Positions 1 to 7,553 of a stretch of 64,000 nt of DNA are shown one piece after another. Origin of the DNA: Desulfosudis oleivorans (GTDB lineage: Bacteria > Desulfobacterota > Desulfobacteria > Desulfobacterales > SURF-7). Below the pieces are notes generated by a model. That model was not told where the DNA came from, ran no database searches, and saw nothing but the letters and a program-made list of their open reading frames with translations. The number at the start of each line of letters is the position of its first letter. Position 1 is the first letter of the stretch. The stretch is taken from positions 1 through 64,000 of the forward strand of contig DYJD01000005.1 in assembly GCA_020723325.1 (NCBI GenBank). The letters are read 5' to 3'. The translations under genes and the position numbers were made by a program.

Positions 1-423
1 GAATTCCCATTGTTTCCTTCAGCCAATAGCAAGGTCAAAAGCGAACACTTTACAAGTGCACAAAACTTGCCATGTTCTGGCCCATTGCAACCCATTTAAA
101 ATGATGCAGATAGCTACAGACATTCAGCACTTTATCAGTCCAGCGGTGGCGATGTCAATTCCCCAAATCAACCATATCAGTTGCCAGGATGAGCCATTAC
201 AAGGTGACGGTGTGAATCCATCAATTGACGCCTCGATTTGGCCCGGCGCCTCTACTGAAACCCGGTCACCCGAAAATGGGACCGGGTTTTCATTTTTGGA
301 TCATATGGGAATCGTTTTCTATGGGGGATATAGTGGTGGGATCGGGATATAAAATTGAACTGGTTTTTATCGTCGCCCGGAATCCTTGTACAGTCCTTGT
401 ACAAAACCAATTATGAACATCAC
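1..423. other. Window edge without a convincing gene
   Basis: No reading frame here has a ribosome-binding site, codon pattern or recognisable product. The only clear signal is the hairpin at 258-290, which suggests that a plus-strand transcript (a gene or small RNA starting upstream of the window) ends here. The rest looks non-coding. Confidence 0.4.
258..290 (+). terminator. Rho-independent terminator
   Basis: The arms AAACCCGGTC (258-267) and GACCGGGTTT (280-289) are perfectly complementary and are followed by TTTT and another T run at 292-297. The T-tract is on the plus strand, so it should end a plus-strand transcript entering from beyond the left edge of the window. Confidence 0.7.
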
Positions 424-463
424 AAAAAGAAAAAAGGGCTAGAGATTGAACCTCCAACCCTTT
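424..463 (-). terminator. Terminator of tRNA-Phe
   Basis: Read on the minus strand, a two-part stem (AAAGGG with CCCTTT, and an inner GAG with CTC) is followed by TTTTTTCTTTTTG. It lies 20 bp downstream of the tRNA 3' end and is the expected stop for that transcript. Confidence 0.65.
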
Positions 464-482
464 AATCTTGTTCGCTTTTTAC

Positions 483-558
483 TGGTGCCGAGGGACAGAA
501 TCGAACTGCCGACACGGGGATTTTCAGTCCCCTGCTCTACCGACTGAGCTACCTCGGC
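483..558 (-). tRNA. tRNA-Phe (GAA anticodon)
   Basis: The 76-nt minus-strand sequence folds as a full cloverleaf. The acceptor stem is GCCGAGG with CCTCGGC, the D-arm contains AGCTCAGTCGGTAGAGC, and the anticodon stem GGGGA/TCCCC encloses the loop CTGAAAA, giving anticodon GAA. The T-arm carries the usual GTTCGATTC. The 3' CCA is encoded (complement at 483-485). It lies 41 bp downstream of rsmE on the same strand and is followed by its own terminator. Confidence 0.97.
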
Positions 559-599
559 TCAAAAAGACAGATGCTACTTATGCGATGGGATTTTCTTTG

Positions 600-1352
600 T
601 CAAGCCTTTTTGTTGCCCATATCACCAAAAAGATATTGAAGGATGGCCGCTGCAGCCACTGGAGCGGTTTCGGCCCGCAGAATGCGAGGGCCAAGGCCCG
701 CCTTAATAAAACCGCGGGCTCCAGCCGCTTCGGATTCGGCCTGGGAAAATCCGCCTTCCGGGCCGATCATCAGCAGGATGCTTCGCCTGCCAGCTCCCTG
801 GATTTCAAAATTCTTCGGGATCAGGTCCTTGGCCTCTTCCCAGAAAAAGATTTTAGCATCGCAAGTCTCACTTAGTTCCAAAACCTGCTCAAAGGCTTGG
901 GGGGAATCAATCTGGATCGGTATGCCGCGCCGGCATTGTTTAATGGACTCGCGCGCGATTTTGCGCCAACGCTCCAGGCGGGGCTCAAAGCGATCGGGAT
1001 TGGCAATCGGCACGGAGCGGCTGCTGATAAATGGAACGAATCGCGCAACGCCTATCTCCGAAAGCTGCCGCAGGATTCCGTCCATTTTACCTTCCTTCAG
1101 CAGAGCCTGGGCAACAATCAGGTGCAAGGGGGATTCATTGCCGGAATTAAATTTTTCTTTAATATTGACATGAACATGCTCAGGTGAAAAACCGGTGATA
1201 ACGGCGACGTACTCATGGCCGGTCCCATCCAGCAGCCGGATGGCATCCCCGGGCTTCAACCGCAGCACCTTGCGGATGTGGCGGGCATCGCTTCCGGAAA
1301 TAGCTGCGGATCCTCCATGTATGGCATTTGTATCAACCCAAAAACGCCGCAT
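600..1352 (-). CDS. rsmE: 16S rRNA (uracil-1498-N3)-methyltransferase RsmE
   Basis: RsmE methylates N3 of U1498 in 16S rRNA using S-adenosylmethionine and is a SPOUT-class methyltransferase. The 250-residue product has the normal family length. An N-terminal PUA-like region (about 1-70) is followed by the SPOUT domain, whose knot carries the SAM-binding signature IGPEGGFSQAE near residue 197 and the C-terminal RILRAETAP loop, both diagnostic. The ATG start has a weak GAGG upstream. It is a stand-alone housekeeping gene; tRNA-Phe follows on the same strand and the gene to its right diverges from it. Nothing looks damaged. Confidence 0.95.
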   Translation of the reverse strand: MRRFWVDTNAIHGGSAAISGSDARHIRKVLRLKPGDAIRLLDGTGHEYVAVITGFSPEHVHVNIKEKFNSGNESPLHLIVAQALLKEGKMDGILRQLSEIGVARFVPFISSRSVPIANPDRFEPRLERWRKIARESIKQCRRGIPIQIDSPQAFEQVLELSETCDAKIFFWEEAKDLIPKNFEIQGAGRRSILLMIGPEGGFSQAESEAAGARGFIKAGLGPRILRAETAPVAAAAILQYLFGDMGNKKA

Positions 1353-1487
1353 TACGCCTCACTTTTTTTTATTGATGGGCAACCCAGACCAAGCGCACTT
1401 GCGTCTGGACGAAAAACAAATTGTAAAATATAATGATCCAAGTTTGAAAGTAAATGCCCTTTATGCATGTAAAGTCAGGCAAATGCC

Positions 1488-1516
1488 TTGACACAAGGGG
1501 CTCCGTATGCTAATTT
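1488..1516 (+). promoter_or_regulatory. Sigma-70 type promoter
   Basis: A consensus TTGACA at 1488-1493 is separated by 17 bp from TAATTT at 1511-1516. It points into the acidic repeat protein whose start is 78 bp further on, which leaves a leader of roughly 70 nt. Confidence 0.6.
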
Positions 1517-1593
1517 CCCAAAAATTATAGGGGCTTGATTATATATTTCAAAATTCCACAATGTTGAGGCTCACTTGAGGGAGCAGCATCCAT

Positions 1594-2802
1594 ATGACCG
1601 ATATGAATGAATCTGGAAAAAAGGGCAAGGCGCCTTTGTTGCCGGAAGAAGAAGAGATCATAGAACTGACTGATATTCTGGCGGAGGCCATCGCCGATGA
1701 AGATGATGACATTATCGATCTGACTGAAATCCTCGAGGAGCCGCAATCCCATGAGGAAGATATCATTGAACTGATTGATATTGTTCCAGAAAAGCCGATC
1801 CAATCAGAGGCCGTGCCGAAAAAACCAGAAGAAGATGAAATCATCGACCTGGCTGCTTTTGAAAAAGAGCTGCAAACCGATGAAGATGAAGATGAGATCA
1901 TCGAACTTTTGGATGCTGTGGAAGAACCAGACGAATCCTTGACGAAAATAGATGAAGCCATGGCCGCCACTCAAATTTTTGAGGCGGAAAAAGCGGTCGA
2001 GCCGATCATGGTTATGGATCAAGGTATTGAAGCAGATGATGATATCATCATGCTGACAGAGGAAATCACGGAAGAAACAGATACCCTGGAACCAGCACGA
2101 CCCGCGCCGTCCGCAAAACCGATTCCCATCGAACTGGAAGATTCCATCGGAATAACATTCGCGGATTCGGCTGCTTTAGAGGACTCTGAATCCAAAGCCG
2201 CCGCAGAAAAGCCGCCTGAAATCGACGAAGAGCTCATCGAGCTGATCGAAAGCGCCGAAGGCAAAGACTTGAATGCCCTGCTGGATGATGTGTCCGAGGA
2301 AAGCGCCCTGGAATCAGAGACCGAAGACGAAGAAGCGGTTGACTTGGAAGGCGACCTGCTGGAAGTGGATGCAACGCCGGAGCTCTCGGAAGAGGAAATT
2401 GCCGGGGATGAATTCGAAAAAAGTGATACTTTTGCGGATTCCCTTGGGGTTGATCTGGTTTCGGCCCTGACCCCCACGGGAAAAACCCCGGAAACCGATA
2501 TGGAAAAAATTCCGGAAAAACAACCCGGCAAGCTGTCAGTGCATGTTCAAAACAAACGCGAGGAAGGCGGTCCGATTGATTTTAAATTCGAATCGCGCCT
2601 GCATCCGGGGGAAGAAATCTACCGGGAACAGTACCTGGTTCCCGAGCCGCCGGCCGTATCCCAAGCCGATTTTGAAAAAGCACTGGAAAAGGTTGTGCGG
2701 GAGATGTTTGCTGAGAATATCGAGAGGATGCTGACGGATATTGTTCAAAAGGTGGTGAGTGAGGAAATTCGCAAAATCAAAAAGGCCCTTCTTGAAGAAT
2801 AA
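1594..2802 (+). CDS. Acidic repeat protein with PopZ-like C-terminal tail
   Basis: This 402-residue protein has no signal peptide or membrane segment. Residues 15-165 hold about seven imperfect copies of a short acidic motif, [DE]3-I-I-[ED]-L-x-[DE]-I, separated by Pro/Glu-rich linkers; acidic linkers continue to about 300. The last 50 residues are different: a predicted helical, basic-acidic segment containing EKVVREMFAENIERM and VVSEEIRKIKK. The overall plan (acidic disordered body, short helical C-terminus) resembles the polar organiser PopZ, and the tail resembles its oligomerisation helices. That homology is my inference from pattern only. A GAGGGAG ribosome-binding site 10 bp upstream supports the ATG start. 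It precedes valS and has a consensus promoter. Function unknown; a scaffold or partner-binding role is plausible. Confidence 0.8.
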   Translation: MTDMNESGKKGKAPLLPEEEEIIELTDILAEAIADEDDDIIDLTEILEEPQSHEEDIIELIDIVPEKPIQSEAVPKKPEEDEIIDLAAFEKELQTDEDEDEIIELLDAVEEPDESLTKIDEAMAATQIFEAEKAVEPIMVMDQGIEADDDIIMLTEEITEETDTLEPARPAPSAKPIPIELEDSIGITFADSAALEDSESKAAAEKPPEIDEELIELIESAEGKDLNALLDDVSEESALESETEDEEAVDLEGDLLEVDATPELSEEEIAGDEFEKSDTFADSLGVDLVSALTPTGKTPETDMEKIPEKQPGKLSVHVQNKREEGGPIDFKFESRLHPGEEIYREQYLVPEPPAVSQADFEKALEKVVREMFAENIERMLTDIVQKVVSEEIRKIKKALLEE

Positions 2803-2827
2803 AAAAGCGGTCTATAAATAGAGAACA

Positions 2828-2896
2828 GGTCGGCATCCTGTACATTGTGATGACGGCGGAAGATACCAGGGGGTTATTTGCCGACCCCCCTTTTTT
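2828..2896 (+). terminator. Terminator with a competing upstream pairing, before valS
   Basis: GGGGGT (2869-2874) pairs with ACCCCC (2884-2889) and is followed by six T, a textbook terminator. GGTCGGCA (2828-2835) can instead pair with TGCCGACC (2879-2886), which takes up the 3' arm of the first hairpin. The two structures exclude each other. This may simply end the upstream gene, or it may be an attenuator for valS, which starts 49 bp later. Confidence 0.55.
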
Positions 2897-2944
2897 ATTT
2901 TTAGAGCATGCAAAAAATCAAGTAACAAAAAAGAGGTCGATATT

Positions 2945-5623
2945 ATGAATGCTGGTTTGGTTGAGAGCGCCCTGGAAAAAGGTTATGAGCCCCATGAAGT
3001 TGAAAAAAGATGGTATGAATTCTGGGAAAAGCAAGGATTGTTTGCGGCTGCGGAAAAAAGCCATGGTCCGGCCTATGCTATCGTCATTCCCCCGCCCAAT
3101 GTCACCGGCGTCTTGCATATGGGGCATGCGCTCAACAATACCATGCAGGACATTCTCTGCCGCTACAGGCGCCTGCGGGGCGACAATGTATTGTGGATGC
3201 CCGGCACAGACCATGCCGGCATCGCCACCCAGAATGTTGTTGAAAAAAAACTGGCGGCCGAGGGCACCAATCGCCAGGCCCTGGGCCGTGAAAAATTCAT
3301 TGAGGCTGTCTGGCAGTGGCGTAAAAAATACGGCAACGCCATCATCAGCCAGCTCAAACGCCTGGGAGCTTCCTGCGATTGGGGCCGCGAGCGCTTCACC
3401 ATGGATGAAGGCCTGTCCCGGGCCGTGCGCAAAGTCTTTGTGGAGCTTTACGAGGCCGGCTTGATTTATCGCGGCCGATACATCATCAACTGGTGCCCGC
3501 GCTGCAATACGGCCTTGTCCGATCTGGAAGTGGAACATGAGGAAACCGCCGGCCGCTTGTACCATATCCGTTATCCCCTCATCGACGGCTCAGGCCATCT
3601 GACTGTGGCCACCACCCGGCCGGAGACCATGCTGGGGGATACGGCCCTGGCCGTCAACCCGGAGGACGAACGCTACCTGTATTTGACCGCCCAGCAGGTG
3701 GAACTGCCCCTCACCGGTCGCGTCATCCCCATCATCCGGGACGGCTATGTGGAAATGGCCTTCGGCACCGGGGCCCTCAAGGTCACACCGGCCCATGATC
3801 CCAACGATTTTGAAATTTGCGCCCGGCACAACCTGGAAATCGTGCGGGTCATCGGCGATGACGGCAAAATGACCGAAGCGGCCGGCATCTATACCGGCCT
3901 GGACCGTTACGAATGCCGGCAAAAGGTGGTGGCGGCCCTGGAGGCAAAAGGACTTCTGGAAAAAATGGTGGACCACAATCACAGCATCGGCCACTGCTAT
4001 CGCTGCAAAGACGTGGTGGAGCCCAATTTGTCCAAACAATGGTTTGTGAAAGTTAAACCCCTGGCCGAGGCAGCCATTGCCGCGGTGGAAGACGGCCGCA
4101 CCCGCATCCTGCCGGAGACCTGGACCAAGACGTATTACGAATGGATGTACAACATCCGCGACTGGTGTATTTCGCGCCAGATCTGGTGGGGCCATCAGAT
4201 TCCGGCCTGGACCTGCGGTGCCTGCCATAAAATTGTGGTGGCCATGGAGGCGCCCATGGTTTGCCCGGTCTGCGGCAGCAAGGACCTGACCCAGGAAACC
4301 GATGTTCTGGACACCTGGTTCAGCTCGGCCCTGTGGCCCTTCTCCACCATGGGCTGGCCGGATCAAACCGAATTGCTGAAAACCTTCTACCCCACCTCGG
4401 TGCTGGTGACCGGTTTCGATATCCTCTTTTTCTGGGTGGCCCGCATGATGATGATGGGCCTATATTTCATGAAGGCTGTGCCCTTCCGGGAAGTGTACGT
4501 CCATGCCCTGGTGCGGGACGAATACGGCAAAAAGATGAGCAAGTCCAAAGGGAATGTCATTGATCCCCTGGAAGTCATCGACAAATACGGCACTGATGCC
4601 TTCCGTTTCACCCTGGCGGCCTTTGCCGCCATGGGCCGGGATATCAAATTGTCCGAAGCACGGGTGGAAGGCTACCGGCATTTCATCAACAAACTGTGGA
4701 ATGCGGCCCGTTTCGCGCTGATGCACCTCCAGGCCCCCCAAGAACCGCTGAAGTCGGACAACATCTCCCTGCCGGATCGCTGGATCTTGTCCCGGCTCCA
4801 GCGCGCGACCAACCAGGCAGCCGAGGCCCTGGACAACTACCGCTTCAATGACGCCGCCGGAGTATTATATAAATTCGTCTGGCATGAATTGTGCGACTGG
4901 TACCTGGAAGCAGCCAAGCCGGCCCTGAACGGCAAACTCGGTGATAGTGCCCGGGACGCAGCCCGGGCCGCTTTGTGGCAAGTGTTCCACGACACCTTGA
5001 TTTTACTGCATCCGTTCATTCCCTTTGTAACCGAGGAATTGTGGCATAAACTGCCCGGAACGACAGGTTCCATCATGCAGGCGGACTTTCCCCAGGGCGC
5101 CCATGCCTCCCCAGGCGTCAGCGAGAATCCGGATGCGGAAGCGGTCATGGCGCTCCTCATGGATATCATCACCGCCATCCGCAACATTCGGGGTGAGATG
5201 AACATCGCCCCCTCCCTGGCCCTCAAGGTCATGATCCAGACCGACAATGAAACCATTCGCGCCCGGATTGCCACCCATGGGGATATGATCGTGAACCTGG
5301 CGCGGCTCTCATCCCTGTCCGTGGAACCACCCGGCGCCAAACACAAATCCGCGGCCACGGCCCTGTTCGAAGGCGGCACCATCTTCATTTCCTTGGCCGG
5401 TGTGATCGACTTCTCCCAGGAAGCCAAACGCCTGGAAAAAGAGTTGGATAAGGTAGTCAAGGAGCTGGAAACCAACTCTAAAAAACTTGCCAATAAGGAA
5501 TTCATGGACAAAGCCCCGGATCATGTGAAGGAAAAAGTCCAGGCCGGGCATGAGGCGTTGGCTGAGAAGCAGCAGAAACTCAGCCACAACCTGGAAAGAA
5601 TTCGGGCGTTGCAAGAAAACTGA
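2945..5623 (+). CDS. valS: Valyl-tRNA synthetase
   Basis: ValS is the class I synthetase that charges tRNA-Val and edits misactivated threonine. The 892-residue length is normal. The HIGH signature appears as HMGH within [13 protein letters not shown] (about residue 56) and KMSKS as KKMSKSKGN (about residue 530). The CP1 editing domain lies between them ([11 protein letters not shown] and [12 protein letters not shown] are typical). Cys pairs near 180, 360 and 425 fit zinc-binding ribbons, as in bacterial ValRS of this type. The C-terminal 70 residues form the usual valyl-specific coiled-coil arm. AGAGGT precedes the ATG. It follows a terminator-like leader and is the first of three plus-strand genes. 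Confidence 0.97.
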   Translation: MNAGLVESALEKGYEPHEVEKRWYEFWEKQGLFAAAEKSHGPAYAIVIPPPNVTGVLHMGHALNNTMQDILCRYRRLRGDNVLWMPGTDHAGIATQNVVEKKLAAEGTNRQALGREKFIEAVWQWRKKYGNAIISQLKRLGASCDWGRERFTMDEGLSRAVRKVFVELYEAGLIYRGRYIINWCPRCNTALSDLEVEHEETAGRLYHIRYPLIDGSGHLTVATTRPETMLGDTALAVNPEDERYLYLTAQQVELPLTGRVIPIIRDGYVEMAFGTGALKVTPAHDPNDFEICARHNLEIVRVIGDDGKMTEAAGIYTGLDRYECRQKVVAALEAKGLLEKMVDHNHSIGHCYRCKDVVEPNLSKQWFVKVKPLAEAAIAAVEDGRTRILPETWTKTYYEWMYNIRDWCISRQIWWGHQIPAWTCGACHKIVVAMEAPMVCPVCGSKDLTQETDVLDTWFSSALWPFSTMGWPDQTELLKTFYPTSVLVTGFDILFFWVARMMMMGLYFMKAVPFREVYVHALVRDEYGKKMSKSKGNVIDPLEVIDKYGTDAFRFTLAAFAAMGRDIKLSEARVEGYRHFINKLWNAARFALMHLQAPQEPLKSDNISLPDRWILSRLQRATNQAAEALDNYRFNDAAGVLYKFVWHELCDWYLEAAKPALNGKLGDSARDAARAALWQVFHDTLILLHPFIPFVTEELWHKLPGTTGSIMQADFPQGAHASPGVSENPDAEAVMALLMDIITAIRNIRGEMNIAPSLALKVMIQTDNETIRARIATHGDMIVNLARLSSLSVEPPGAKHKSAATALFEGGTIFISLAGVIDFSQEAKRLEKELDKVVKELETNSKKLANKEFMDKAPDHVKEKVQAGHEALAEKQQKLSHNLERIRALQEN

Positions 5624-5632
5624 GGCGAACGC

Positions 5633-5685
5633 GGAACGCGGAAGGCGGAACGCGGAAGGCGGAACGCGGAAGGCGGAACGCGGAA
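5633..5685. repeat. 14-bp tandem repeat (3.7 copies)
   Basis: Three exact head-to-tail copies of GGAACGCGGAAGGC (5633-5646, 5647-5660, 5661-5674) are followed by a partial fourth. They fill almost the whole gap between valS and nadC, just upstream of the nadC start region. Confidence 0.9.
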
Positions 5686-5701
5686 TTGTGAATGTCGGAT
5701 T

Positions 5702-6535
5702 ATGATGTATATAAAACAACTCATTGAGCTGGCTTTGGCTGAGGATATCGGGCCGGGTGATATCACTACGGATAGCCTGATTACTTCGGACCAGGAAGGC
5801 ACGGGTAAAATCGTGGCCAAGCAGCGCCTGGTGCTGGCCGGAACGGAAACGGCCCGGGCGGTTTTCTCCGCCCTGGATCCAGGGCTCGAAATCCGCTGGC
5901 TGAAACAGGAGGGGGTATGGGTGGAAAAAGGTGAAACCGTCATGACCGCTCAAGGCAAGCTTGCGGTTTTGCTTAAAGGGGAAAGAACCGCCCTGAATTT
6001 TCTCCAGCGCCTCTCCGGCATCGCCACCCACGTGCGCCGCTTCTGTGAGGAAATCGCCGATCTGCCCGTGCGCCTGGTGGACACCCGCAAGACCACTCCC
6101 GGCTGGCGGGTGTTGGAAAAACACGCCGTGCGGGTGGGTGGAGCCCATAATCATCGTATGGGATTGTATGACGGCGTGCTCATCAAGGACAATCACATCG
6201 CCGCCTGCGGCAGCATCCTTACGGCTGTTCAGCGCGCCAGAGCAAGGGTTTCCCACCTAACTAAAATTGAAGTGGAAGTTTCCAACCAGGCGGAAGTCGA
6301 CGAGGCCCTCCAGGCCGGTGCCGACATCATCATGCTGGACAATATGGATCTGCCGGAAATCCGTGCCGCGGTTTCCCGGATCAAAGGTCGCGCCCTCGTC
6401 GAGGTCTCCGGCAACGTCACCCTGGAACGGTTACGCCCTCTGGCGGAAGCCGGCGTGGATCTGATCTCCGCCGGGGCCCTGACCCATTCGGCTGTTGCCG
6501 TGGATTTAAGCATGCAAATCCAAAGACAGCTATGA
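5702..6535 (+). CDS. nadC: Quinolinate phosphoribosyltransferase (nicotinate-nucleotide pyrophosphorylase, carboxylating)
   Basis: NadC converts quinolinate and PRPP to nicotinate mononucleotide, CO2 and pyrophosphate in de novo NAD synthesis. The 277-residue protein has the family landmarks: an N-terminal alpha/beta sandwich with DITTDSL, then the barrel with LNFLQRLSGIAT, DTRKTTPGWR, KHAVRVGGAHNHR, DGVLIKDNH, and the C-terminal EVEVSNQAE and MLDNMD segments, followed by EVSGNV and ISAGALTHS. All substrate-binding Arg, Lys and His positions of the family seem present. Two in-phase ATGs (5702, 5705) could be used; no strong ribosome-binding site is seen because the 14-bp repeat array occupies the leader. 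Its stop overlaps the next gene by 4 bp, so the two are probably translationally coupled. No nadA or nadB is nearby. Confidence 0.96.
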   Translation: MMYIKQLIELALAEDIGPGDITTDSLITSDQEGTGKIVAKQRLVLAGTETARAVFSALDPGLEIRWLKQEGVWVEKGETVMTAQGKLAVLLKGERTALNFLQRLSGIATHVRRFCEEIADLPVRLVDTRKTTPGWRVLEKHAVRVGGAHNHRMGLYDGVLIKDNHIAACGSILTAVQRARARVSHLTKIEVEVSNQAEVDEALQAGADIIMLDNMDLPEIRAAVSRIKGRALVEVSGNVTLERLRPLAEAGVDLISAGALTHSAVAVDLSMQIQRQL

Positions 6536-7509
6536 TACCCCTGCGCGACACCATCCCATCCAGGAACATCCCGGTGGTGAACCATGCCCTCATCGGCGTG
6601 AATGTGCTGGTCTTCCTGATTCAGCTCGCCCAAGGGGCGGATCTGGACCGTTTTATCTATATGTACGGTCTGGTGCCGGCCCGCTATTCCATCCCGCGTT
6701 TTTCCGCTTATTTCACCATCGCCGAACAAATCTTTGCGCTTTTCAGCTTCATGTTCCTGCACGGCGGTTTTTGGCATATCCTGGGCAATATGTGGTCGCT
6801 TTATATTTTCGGCGACAATGTGGAAGATCGGCTGGGCTCCTTGCGCTATCTTGCTTTCTATCTGCTTAGCGGTTTGGCATCAGGCCTGTTCCACATGTTT
6901 TTCAATCTTACTTCCAATGTCCCCACCATCGGCGCTAGCGGTGCCGTGGCCGGCGTCATGGGCGCCTATTTTATTTTGCATCCAAATGCTAAAATTCTGA
7001 CTTTGATACCCATCATCATCATTCCCTGGATAGTGGAAGTTCCCGCGTTTTTATTCCTGGGAATCTGGTTCGTGATGCAGATGCTGAACGCGGCCGGCAA
7101 TGAGGCCGGCGGCATTGCCTGGTGGGCCCATATCGGCGGATTTCTCTTCGGCATTTTTCTTCTGAAAGTTCTGCTGGCGCATCCCAATCTGGGCGCCACC
7201 AAGCGGATCCAAAGGGCCACGGTAAAGAAAAAAAGCGACCGCCTGCAAGTGATCAGGCCCATCAGTCATGGAAACGACAATCCCCATTTGTACGGCGAAG
7301 TGGTGATCACTTACTACGAAGCCTTGACCGGCACCCGCAAGCTGGTGAACATCCCCTGGGGCTTCCACAACCGCATGTTCAATATCGCCATCCCCAGCGG
7401 CACCCGTGAGGGCAATTTCCTGCGCCTGCGCGGCCTTGGAAAGGCCTTGCCGGACGGCGGCCGGGGGGACCTTTACCTGCGGGTTGCCATTCAAACCGTT
7501 GCCGGCTGA
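6532..7509 (+). CDS. Rhomboid family intramembrane serine protease with C-terminal DnaJ-C-like domain
   Basis: Residues 1-215 are a rhomboid core with about six membrane segments: HGGFWHILGNMW in the second region, the nucleophile in GASGAVAG (Ser136), and the catalytic His in WWAHIGG (His200). Rhomboids cut membrane proteins within or near the bilayer. After a basic linker, residues about 247-325 are a soluble domain unlike usual rhomboid tails: it has GEVVITYYEALTGT, IPSGTREGNFLRLRGLG and GDLYLRV, the order and spacing of the C-terminal substrate-binding domain of DnaJ/Hsp40. The family calls are from recognisable motifs; the idea that the tail presents substrates to the protease is inference. 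It overlaps nadC by 4 bp (ATGA), although no functional link to NAD synthesis is obvious. Confidence 0.9.
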   Translation: MIPLRDTIPSRNIPVVNHALIGVNVLVFLIQLAQGADLDRFIYMYGLVPARYSIPRFSAYFTIAEQIFALFSFMFLHGGFWHILGNMWSLYIFGDNVEDRLGSLRYLAFYLLSGLASGLFHMFFNLTSNVPTIGASGAVAGVMGAYFILHPNAKILTLIPIIIIPWIVEVPAFLFLGIWFVMQMLNAAGNEAGGIAWWAHIGGFLFGIFLLKVLLAHPNLGATKRIQRATVKKKSDRLQVIRPISHGNDNPHLYGEVVITYYEALTGTRKLVNIPWGFHNRMFNIAIPSGTREGNFLRLRGLGKALPDGGRGDLYLRVAIQTVAG

Positions 7510-7553
7510 AAGATTACCCTTTACAGAATCCAAAGAGACCGGCCCTATGCCGT

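Noticed and set aside
483-558. tRNA-Phe as an integration site
   Set aside because: No integrase, no partial duplicated tRNA 3' end and no island boundary are seen beside it.
2820-2896. T-box leader before valS
   Set aside because: The terminator and a competing stem are present, but I see no T-box AGGGUGGNACCGCG-like consensus or specifier loop.
5633-5685. CRISPR-like array
   Set aside because: The units are contiguous 14-bp copies without spacers and no cas genes are present; this is a simple tandem repeat.
5309-6256. A 315-codon minus-strand frame across the valS end, tandem repeat and nadC start
   Set aside because: It overlaps two firm genes on the other strand and has no recognisable domain.
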